This document shows, one piece after another, positions 4,709 through 9,528 of a DNA stretch of 9,528 nt; within the stretch, counting starts at the first letter, position 1, and the number at the start of each line of letters is the position of its first letter. The DNA is taken from contig MHFU01000030.1 of the NCBI GenBank assembly GCA_001804345.1, positions 1 through 9,528 on the forward strand, written 5' to 3'. Source of the stretch: Omnitrophica bacterium RIFOXYB12_FULL_50_7 (GTDB taxonomy: Bacteria > Omnitrophota > Omnitrophia > Omnitrophales > Aquincolibacteriaceae). The position numbers and the translations under genes were made by a program. The notes beneath the pieces were generated by a model. The model ran no database searches. It had not been told where the DNA came from and saw only the letters and a list, made by a program, of their open reading frames with translations.

Positions 4709-5911
4709 ATGCCGGACAAAATAGCCGTCGCTAACTACCGCAAGCTTGTCACCAAGATCACCTTGCTTTTCGAGGGCGTGCGCAGGTCCCTGGTCGATGC
4801 GTGCTGGAAGACCGGCCGGGACATCGTCCTGGTCGAGCAAAAAGGCGAGATCAAAGCCGCTTATGGCACCGGCCTCCTTCAAAAACTCTCCGAAGATCTT
4901 TCCAAAAAACTGGGCAGCGGATTTTCTGAGAGGAATCTCGAGAGGATACGCGCCTTTTATCTCCAAAACCGGATTTCGACGCCCGCGTCGAAATTGAGCC
5001 TGGCCCATTATTTTGAACTTTTACCGGTCCAGGACAAAAAGAAACGGCTGCAACTCGAAGCGAAAGCCGTCCGTGAAGGTTTGAAACGGGATGAATTGCG
5101 CACACTTGTCCGTCATGAAAAGGTGCGCGCCAAAGTCGCAAAAAACCTGGCGACCCTCCCGGAAAACAGGGAACCGCCGGACCTTCTTCCCGTCCCCAAG
5201 CTGGGACAGTTGAACGCGTATCAGATCAAAGATCCGAAGGAGACCGCCTGGCCGGACAAGCAGTGCCTGCTCCTGGACCACGGTTTCAAGGGATACCAGG
5301 CCCTGACGTCCGGAGAAAGCCGCGGTCCCAATACTAATCAATCGAAGCGTAGCGGAGATTGGGGCCGTCCAAACTACCGTTATGGAAAAGAAATAAAAAG
5401 TTTGGGCGGTCTGAAAGCGGGCGATATCGTGGAATGGACCGGCGCGAAGATCAAAAAAATCGGTTGTACCTCCAAGGACCTTTACACGTACCGGGCTTTC
5501 CTCGAATCGGTGGTCGACGGGGACACGCTTTGGGTCGTGCTGGATATCGGCATGAGAGGCATCAGCCGGCAGAAGCTGAGGCTCCGCGGCATCGATTGTC
5601 CTGAAATAGATACAGAGGAAGGGAAGGCCGCGAAAAAATTCGTGGAAGCCGTTCTTCGTGACGTCCCTTCCCTCACCGTGCTCAGCTCCCGGAATCCCAC
5701 CTACGACCGCTACGAGGCCGATGTGTTCCTGCCCGCACGGGACATCCAGGTCCCGGAGGCAGGCACTTGTGCCACGAAGCACAAGTGTCAGGAGGTCCCG
5801 CAGAAGGCGGGCCGGAGTAATCCGCCAAGCAGTGTGGCGGACCAGGACAACCTTGTCTATCTCAATAACCTCCTCCTGGAAAAAGGATATGCGGTCAGAG
5901 TAAGAGGATGA
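4709..5911 (+). CDS. DUF1016 N-domain fused to an SNase-like nuclease
   Basis: A 400-residue fusion. Residues about 10-140 match the DUF1016/YhcG N-terminal domain: YRKLVTKITLLFEGVRRSLVDACWKTGRDIV, then YGTGLLQKLSEDLSKKLGSGFSERNL and the helical RTLVRHEKVRAKV. This domain is found in predicted nucleases of mobile and restriction-linked loci. After a linker comes an SNase fold with its catalytic set present: D270 and D272 (VVDGDT), R291, D296 and E299 (RGIDCPE) and R334 (YDRYEADVF), then LNNLLLEKGYAVRV. The usual C-terminal PDDEXK part of YhcG is absent, so the SNase domain may replace it. No signal peptide; likely cytosolic, acting on nucleic acid (inference). ATG 4709 sits eight bases after a TATAAT box. 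Residues 206-235 and 348-378 look like inserted palindromic DNA. It ends eight bases from the convergent ORF6N gene. Confidence 0.85.
   Translation: MPDKIAVANYRKLVTKITLLFEGVRRSLVDACWKTGRDIVLVEQKGEIKAAYGTGLLQKLSEDLSKKLGSGFSERNLERIRAFYLQNRISTPASKLSLAHYFELLPVQDKKKRLQLEAKAVREGLKRDELRTLVRHEKVRAKVAKNLATLPENREPPDLLPVPKLGQLNAYQIKDPKETAWPDKQCLLLDHGFKGYQALTSGESRGPNTNQSKRSGDWGRPNYRYGKEIKSLGGLKAGDIVEWTGAKIKKIGCTSKDLYTYRAFLESVVDGDTLWVVLDIGMRGISRQKLRLRGIDCPEIDTEEGKAAKKFVEAVLRDVPSLTVLSSRNPTYDRYEADVFLPARDIQVPEAGTCATKHKCQEVPQKAGRSNPPSSVADQDNLVYLNNLLLEKGYAVRVRG
5324..5411 (+). repeat. 88-bp palindromic element, copy B (inside coding sequence)
   Basis: It matches copy A (4536-4623) without gaps and encodes residues 206-235 of the DUF1016-SNase protein, a Gly/Asn/Arg-rich stretch in the linker. 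The main stem is kept by paired changes: where copy A has AAGT/ACTT, copy B has AAAC/GTTT, and two further pairs become G-T wobbles. The frame stays open through the element. Confidence 0.75.
5748..5800 (+). repeat. hairpin insertion flanked by an 8-bp direct repeat, inside coding sequence
   Basis: AGGTCCCG occurs at 5748-5755 and 5793-5800, exactly 45 bases (15 codons) apart. Between them is a hairpin with 11-base arms, GGCACTTGTGC and GCACAAGTGTC (5762-5772, 5779-5789; 10 Watson-Crick pairs and one G-T), around a six-base loop. It encodes VPEAGTCATKHKCQEVP, which interrupts the end of the SNase domain between DVFLPARD and the final LNNLLLEKG helix. Repeat plus insert together preserve the reading frame. 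Confidence 0.7.
5821..5841 (+). repeat. TCCGCCA/TGGCGGA hairpin inside coding sequence
   Basis: TCCGCCA-agcagtg-TGGCGGA is a 7-bp inverted repeat twenty bases after the previous insertion and ends in GGCGGA, like the REP-type hairpins at 796-816, 3071-3088 and 3279-3293. It encodes a Pro/Ser stretch not expected in an SNase domain. Confidence 0.55.
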
Positions 5912-5919
5912 ATGGATTT

Positions 5920-6441
5920 TTACGGACGGAAACCGATCGGGCCTTTGGGTTTTTTCTTAGAGACTGAAAATCTCGTCACGGTCCGGTAGAGGTCCCGGAT
6001 TTTCCGGTCGTGGTGCTCGACAGTTCTGTCGACCCTTTCAAGGCGGAGCGCAAGAGCGCTGTTCGTCATAAGCATTTCCCGGAGCCGTAGAAAGACGCGC
6101 ATAATGGCAATATTGATCTGGGCGGCTTTCTCACTATTAAGAACGCTAGAGAGCATCAAAATGCCATGTTCAGTAAACGCAAAGGGGGAATAGCGAAGCC
6201 CCATTTTGTCTTTCAAATTGGAGGTGCCAAATTGGCGCCTCCAATTCTGGGTCTCTTCATCAGAAAGTTCGAACATAAAATCTTCCGGAAACCTGCTTTG
6301 GTTCCGGCGTACTTGTCTTTTAAGATGCTTTGTGCTGACTCCATAGAGCAGGGCGAGATCTTTGTCTAACATTACCTTTTTCCCGCGGATCAAATAGACT
6401 CCGGAGGCGATCGCATTGGAATTGATCATGATTTTTTTCAT
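5920..6441 (-). CDS. ORF6N-domain DNA-binding protein
   Basis: A 173-residue protein with an N-terminal ORF6N domain, a phage-associated DNA-binding module often found in prophage antirepressors and mobile regions. The pattern is clear: VYLIRGKKVMLDKDLALLYGV (15-35), LKRQVRRNQSRFPEDFMFEL (40-59), then GLRYSPFAFTEHGILMLSSVL (81-101) and INIAIMRVFLRLREML (109-124). A coiled-coil helix (125-155) and a short GPIGFRP tail follow, the usual end of such proteins. The chosen ATG gives MKKIMINSNAI, the common family start. The frame stays open another 25 codons to 6516, but those code for a hydrophobic, AT-rich stretch that looks like promoter DNA. No good ribosome site is visible, so the start is uncertain. 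It is convergent with the DUF1016-SNase gene. Confidence 0.88.
   Translation of the reverse strand: MKKIMINSNAIASGVYLIRGKKVMLDKDLALLYGVSTKHLKRQVRRNQSRFPEDFMFELSDEETQNWRRQFGTSNLKDKMGLRYSPFAFTEHGILMLSSVLNSEKAAQINIAIMRVFLRLREMLMTNSALALRLERVDRTVEHHDRKIRDLYRTVTRFSVSKKKPKGPIGFRP
6216..6246. repeat. 31-bp near-perfect palindrome inside the ORF6N gene
   Basis: The arms AATTGGAGGTGCCAA (6216-6230) and TTGGCGCCTCCAATT (6232-6246) pair over 15 bases with one mismatch (a G-T wobble on the plus strand) around a single central base. On the minus strand it encodes NWRRQFGTSN (residues 66-75), in the segment just before the conserved GLRYSPFAFTEHG block. Confidence 0.8.
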
Positions 6442-6502
6442 GCGAATAGGGTAGCACGATATTTCTATAAAGTAAATATTAATATAATTTATAGACAATG
6501 TA

Positions 6503-6586
6503 AGCTTATAGCCCATGGCCGCAGATAACCCTAACCTCTGGCCTTTAGCTATTGGCTATCAGCCATAAACTAGAGTCTATTCTAGA
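6503..6586. repeat. 7-bp-periodic array (about twelve degenerate units)
   Basis: From 6503 successive heptamers read AGCTTAT, AGCCCAT, ... then CTGGCCT, TTAGCTA, TTGGCTA, TCAGCCA, TAAACTA, GAGTCTA, TTCTAGA, in one 7-base register with NNNNCTA as the common form. It lies upstream of the ORF6N gene, overlapping the start of its longest open frame. The register is clearest at 6538-6579. Confidence 0.5.
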
Positions 6587-6587
6587 T

Positions 6588-7071
6588 CAGGACTTGTCCT
6601 GTCCTCTTTAAAAAATCCAACGGTTGGCAGGACTGGCCCTGATAACCTTTAATTTTTACTAGATCAGGACCTGCTCCGTAGACTTGTTGTGTGGCGTTCC
6701 CGTGAACTTTGGGGAGGGGAACCGGTCCTGGTTTCTTTTGACGGCCTGGATCCAAGCCTTGACCCGCATGACATAAACAGCATGCAATCACTGCAAACAG
6801 CGTCTAATCTGCTAAGCAGACAGCATGAGACGGGGGTGTAAATTAGCACAGGTGCGATTTCACGCAGAAGCAGTACGACTGTAGGAGCCTGTCGATGAAA
6901 GTTACTTTTGCTGGAATGCAATAAAGCCGCGGTCTATACTACCCGGCACCAAGTACCCTCTTAATCGGACGCGAGCGAACAACTCAAGCGCCGAATATGC
7001 CCCAGACTATCAGTTCTGGGTAAGGGCGGGGGATGGATACTTTTGGGGTGCATTCAGATGGGGAGTGGGGG
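6588..7071. other. gene-poor intergenic region
   Basis: About 480 bases with no gene I can support. A 12-bp direct repeat CTAGATCAGGAC occurs at 6582-6593 and 6659-6670. CCCAGA-N8-TCTGGG (7001-7020) is a small hairpin without a T run. On the minus strand 6582-6791 is open and encodes a peptide containing CCLCH, a C-x-x-C-H heme-binding pattern, but it lacks a proper start and the rest of a cytochrome. A promoter and leader for the coiled-coil gene must lie here but were not recognised. Confidence 0.4.
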
Positions 7072-7851
7072 ATGAAAATGGGGATTCATAAAACGTTTTT
7101 TCTTTCTGGGGTGATCGCGGTGCTTTTTTTGTGCTCTGTCGGGAACGCGATTGGCGATGACATGCCGGCGGATGAGGCGGAGGCCTTGAATAAGGCGGAG
7201 GTGCCCGCCCCGAAATCCGAACTTGATAATCTGAAGGCGGAGTGGGAAGCGGTTCGTGAGCAGCAGGTGCAGATGATCCGCGAAAAAGAGGATCAACTGG
7301 AAAAGCTCAAAGAAGAAATTTTTTCCAAGATGAAGACCCCGAGCAAACCGGTTGTTTCGACTGACCGCGTGGAATTCGAGGCTCAAAAGGCGGCATTTCA
7401 GGTCGAGCGTCAGAAGTTCAATGAGGAAATGATCCGCCAAAAAGAAAACCTTCGCCAGAGTCAAGTTGCCCTCGACGGGAAGACGAAGTCTTTAAATGCT
7501 TCGACCGCTTCGAAGGACCGTGCGGAATTGGAGGCTCAAAAAGCCGCATTTCAGGCTGAGCGTCAGAAATTCAACGATGAAATGAACAGCCAAAAAGAAA
7601 GTCTTCGCCAGAGTCAAGTCGCTCTCGACGGAAAGACGAAGTCTTTAAGTGCTTCGACCGCTTCGAAGGACCGCGCGGAATTGGAGACGCAAAAAGCTGC
7701 CTTTCAGGCCGAGCGTCAGAAGTTCAACGAGGAAATGATCCGCCAAAAAAAAAGTCTTCGCCAGTGTCAAGCCGCTCTCGATGCAAAGAACAAGCAATCC
7801 AAGACGTCGCAAAGTCGTTACAAGCGGTACAAAAAGAAGACAGCCCATTAG
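7072..7851 (+). CDS. secreted coiled-coil protein with three 51-aa repeats
   Basis: A 259-residue protein with a Sec signal peptide (MKMGIHKTFFLSGVIAVLFL, cleavage near GNA-IGDD at residue 26), so periplasmic or surface-located. Residues from about 40 to 235 are Glu/Gln/Lys-rich coiled coil, including three tandem 51-residue repeats of the form DRAELEAQKAAFQAERQKFN and so on, each ending in a KTKSL-x-ASTASK spacer; the last copy is truncated. A strongly basic tail (SRYKRYKKKTAH) follows. The family is not recognised; a structural or envelope-binding role is inference. ATG 7072 is chosen because GGGAG lies six bases upstream and the signal peptide starts there; an in-frame ATG at 7033 would add 13 residues ahead of it. 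It ends twelve bases before the folate gene, so they may be co-transcribed. Confidence 0.82.
   Translation: MKMGIHKTFFLSGVIAVLFLCSVGNAIGDDMPADEAEALNKAEVPAPKSELDNLKAEWEAVREQQVQMIREKEDQLEKLKEEIFSKMKTPSKPVVSTDRVEFEAQKAAFQVERQKFNEEMIRQKENLRQSQVALDGKTKSLNASTASKDRAELEAQKAAFQAERQKFNDEMNSQKESLRQSQVALDGKTKSLSASTASKDRAELETQKAAFQAERQKFNEEMIRQKKSLRQCQAALDAKNKQSKTSQSRYKRYKKKTAH
7363..7790 (+). repeat. 153-bp in-frame tandem repeat, 2.8 copies
   Basis: Unit starts at 7363, 7516 and 7669, exactly 153 bases (51 codons) apart; the third copy fades near 7790. Copies differ mostly at third codon positions (for example GCGGCA, GCCGCA, GCTGCC for the same Ala-Ala), so the protein repeat is conserved while the DNA has drifted. 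Confidence 0.9.
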
Positions 7852-7863
7852 GCTTCTCGACCC

Positions 7864-8406
7864 ATGTCGGATAAAAGTTGTCTTAGAAAAGCGCTTCTTG
7901 AAAAAAGAAAAAAAATCCCACTCTTTTCGCGGCATGTGAAAAGCTGCCGGATCCTCCGGAAGTTATCCCGAGAGCCTCTTTTTCGAAAGGCGGAACATGT
8001 GGCGTTTTATTATGGGATCGCGCCCGAGGTGGAGACGAAGTCTTTTCTTAAGAAAATTTTGAAGGATAAAAAGATCTACCTTCCAAGGATCGATCCGAAG
8101 AAGTCTCTGGCATTGTGCCGGGTTCGTTCGCTTCTCAGGGACCTGAAAAAAAACGCCTACAACATCATGGAGCCCAAGGCTCTTTGCGAGAAACGGCCGG
8201 TTTCCAAGATGGATATCATCCTTGTTCCGGGCGTGGCTTTTGATAAGCGCGGTGGGCGTTTGGGTCGGGGCGGCGGTTACTACGACCGGCTTCTCCAAAA
8301 GGCCAGGAAAGTCATCAAGATCGGGTTGTGCTTCCGGGAACAGATCGTGAAAAAAGTTCCGATGAAAGCGCATGATGTGAGGGTGGATCGAGTGATAACA
8401 GACTAA
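7864..8406 (+). CDS. 5-formyltetrahydrofolate cyclo-ligase
   Basis: ATP-dependent conversion of 5-formyl-THF to 5,10-methenyl-THF, returning stored folate to the one-carbon pool in the cytosol (MTHFS / YgfA family). The 180-residue length is normal. Motifs: an N-terminal basic helix (LRKALLEKRKKI) used in nucleotide binding, YYGIAPEVET (49-58), DIILVPGVAFD (117-127), the signature GGRLGRGGGYYDR (130-142) and the end HDVRVDRVITD. ATG 7864 is the only sensible start, although no good ribosome site precedes it, so translation may be coupled to the coiled-coil gene that stops twelve bases earlier. xseA follows after a 7-bp-periodic spacer. Catalytic loops appear complete. Confidence 0.93.
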   Translation: MSDKSCLRKALLEKRKKIPLFSRHVKSCRILRKLSREPLFRKAEHVAFYYGIAPEVETKSFLKKILKDKKIYLPRIDPKKSLALCRVRSLLRDLKKNAYNIMEPKALCEKRPVSKMDIILVPGVAFDKRGGRLGRGGGYYDRLLQKARKVIKIGLCFREQIVKKVPMKAHDVRVDRVITD

Positions 8407-8411
8407 AAATA

Positions 8412-8534
8412 GTCGCTGGTCGCTGGTTTCTGGTGGTTGGTTACTAGCGACTAGAGACTTGAGACTCGAGACTAGAGACTGGAGACGCGAGACCCGATGC
8501 TTTTGCGCTTGTCTCTGGTCTCTTGTCTCGGGTC
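8412..8534. repeat. 7-bp-periodic array with an inverted second half
   Basis: From 8412 the sequence reads in exact heptamers: GTCGCTG twice, GTTTCTG, GTGGTTG, GTTACTA, GCGACTA, then GAGACTT, GAGACTC, GAGACTA, GAGACTG, GAGACGC, GAGACCC (to 8495). After a 15-base spacer, GTCTCTG, GTCTCTT and GTCTCGG (8511-8531) run as the complement of the GAGAC units, so a long imperfect hairpin can form. It fills nearly the whole gap between the folate gene and xseA. Confidence 0.8.
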
Positions 8535-8553
8535 CAGGGCTGTGAGGAAGAAA

Positions 8554-9528
8554 ATGTTGAAAACGGAAGAAGCTTTTGATTTGTTGAAGGACGGACGTAG
8601 GATCTACACCGTCAGCCAGCTGAACCGGCAGAGCCGTCTCTTGCTGGAATCGCGTTTTTCCACGGTCTGGGTGGAAGGGGAGATCTCGAACTTTAAACAT
8701 CATAGCTCCGGGCATATTTATCTGACGCTCAAAGACGAGTCGGCGCAAATCCAGGCGGCTTTCTTCAGCCAATATCAGCGCGGACTCCGGTTCGAACTCA
8801 AGGACGGACTCAAGGTTCTCGCGTTCTGCCGTGTTTCCATCTACGAAGCGCGCGGGCAATACCAGCTTTATATTGAGCGGGTGGAGCCCCAGGGTGTCGG
8901 GGCACTCCAACTCGCGTTCCAGCAATTGAAAGAGCGGTTGGCCAAAGAGGGACTGTTTGGCGAAGAACGAAAGCGGCCGATTCCAAAGTTTCCGAAGATT
9001 GTGGGCGTGATCACCTCGCCGACCGGAGCGGCGATCCAGGATATTTTGAATGTAGTGAATCGCCGGTTCTGCGGGACGCATGTTCTGCTTTATCCTGTCA
9101 AGGTGCAAGGCGAAGGCGCGGCCAAGGAAATTGCGGCCGCGATCGAGATGATGAATCAACACTCAGAGGCTGACGTCCTGATCGTGGGGCGAGGCGGGGG
9201 GAGTCTCGAGGACCTTTGGGCCTTTAATGAGGAGCCTGTCGCTCGTGCGGTCTTTGGGTCTCGGATCCCTGTTATTTCAGCGGTGGGGCACGAGAGTGAC
9301 TGGACGATTTGTGATCTTGTGGCGGATTTGCGTGCTCCGACGCCTTCGGCGGCTGCCGAGCTTGTGGTTTCAAGCCGTCTCGAACTCGAAGAGCGGTTGT
9401 TGGGTCGAAGGGAAAGACTGGATCTTGCGATGAACGGGATCTTCGAGCGATCCCGGGAGCAACTTTCGAGCCTTGCTTCAAGCGCGGCATTTAGGCAACC
9501 CCGGTATCTTCTGGACCAGTTCACCGGA
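8554..9528 (+). CDS. xseA: exodeoxyribonuclease VII large subunit (5' part)
   Basis: The large catalytic subunit of ExoVII, which with XseB degrades single-stranded DNA in repair. Only the first 325 codons are present; the frame is open to the window edge. The N-terminal OB-fold (YTVSQLNRQSRLLLESRF, then VWVEGEISNF-KHHSSGHIYLTLKD, residues 18-61) binds ssDNA. The catalytic domain follows: KIVGVITSPTGAAIQDIL (148-165), LLYPVKVQGEGAA, DVLIVGRGGGSLEDLWAFNEE (207-227), PVISAVGHESDWTICDLVADLRAPTPSAAAEL (239-270), then the start of the coiled-coil region. ATG 8554 lies five bases after AGGA (8545-8548) and gives the normal N-terminus. No defect is seen. xseB would be expected beyond the window. Confidence 0.96.
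   Translation, partial: MLKTEEAFDLLKDGRRIYTVSQLNRQSRLLLESRFSTVWVEGEISNFKHHSSGHIYLTLKDESAQIQAAFFSQYQRGLRFELKDGLKVLAFCRVSIYEARGQYQLYIERVEPQGVGALQLAFQQLKERLAKEGLFGEERKRPIPKFPKIVGVITSPTGAAIQDILNVVNRRFCGTHVLLYPVKVQGEGAAKEIAAAIEMMNQHSEADVLIVGRGGGSLEDLWAFNEEPVARAVFGSRIPVISAVGHESDWTICDLVADLRAPTPSAAAELVVSSRLELEERLLGRRERLDLAMNGIFERSREQLSSLASSAAFRQPRYLLDQFTG

Noticed and set aside
5021..5782. 253-codon minus-strand frame
   Set aside because: Antisense to the DUF1016-SNase gene, whose motifs are convincing; the frame is a by-product of GC-rich coding DNA.
6582..6791. Minus-strand frame with a CCLCH heme-like motif
   Set aside because: An in-frame stop lies just upstream, the best start is a GTG, and the rest does not look like a cytochrome; one C-x-x-C-H can occur by chance.
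6897..6923. Nine-codon frame MKVTFAGMQ with an upstream AGGAG
   Set aside because: Too short and isolated to support as a gene or leader peptide; no downstream structure suggests attenuation.
8412..8534. CRISPR array
   Set aside because: The period is only 7 bases and there are no spacers; no cas gene is present in the window.
7963..9162. 399-codon minus-strand frame
   Set aside because: It is antisense to the folate gene and xseA, both clearly real, and its protein has no family features.

Overview
The window is about 9.5 kb of bacterial chromosome with mid-range GC. It holds ordinary housekeeping genes, long non-coding gaps, and an unusually dense set of small palindromic and tandem repeats. 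Gene content (apt, 5-formyl-THF cyclo-ligase next to xseA, DUF1189, ORF6N, DUF1016) and the repeat style suggest an uncultivated, Omnitrophota-like Gram-negative lineage. That placement is inference from memory of such genomes, not a search.

Layout. 11-532 is apt. 533-1004 has no gene but carries a 142-bp MITE-like element with terminal inverted repeats and a 5-bp flanking duplication, a short heptamer array and a REP-like double hairpin. 1005-1118 is a tiny, very basic protein gene with a strong ribosome binding site. 1190-1684 is a secreted SNase-fold protein that appears to have lost catalytic residues and probably starts at CTG. 1734-2096 is an unrecognised AT-rich gene. A DUF1189-type membrane protein (2204-3010) sits between two copies of a 38-bp direct repeat. 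tRNA-Arg(CCU) (3144-3217) has its last 17 bases plus 3 flanking bases repeated 73 bp downstream, around a palindromic insert, followed by a terminator. A HigBA-type toxin-antitoxin locus (3611-4405) has a clear promoter/operator, but its toxin gene looks frameshifted.

4709-5911 encodes a DUF1016 N-domain fused to a catalytically intact SNase domain. Its coding sequence carries two palindromic insertions. One is a relative of an 88-bp element also found just upstream of the gene. The other is a hairpin flanked by an 8-bp direct repeat that keeps the frame. A convergent ORF6N-domain gene (complement 5920-6441) contains a 31-bp near-perfect palindrome inside its conserved domain. After a gene-poor stretch come a secreted coiled-coil repeat protein (7072-7851), 5-formyltetrahydrofolate cyclo-ligase (7864-8406), a long 7-bp-periodic array (8412-8534) and the first 325 codons of xseA, which runs off the end.

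How it fits together. apt (purine salvage), the folate enzyme and xseA (DNA repair) are core genes. The middle, about 3.6-6.5 kb, is accessory: toxin-antitoxin, DUF1016-nuclease fusion and ORF6N regulator are all typical of mobile or phage-related regions. The most novel signal is the set of small palindromic elements, some inserted in frame inside protein genes in the manner of Rickettsia palindromic elements, plus 7-bp-periodic arrays at three intergenic sites.
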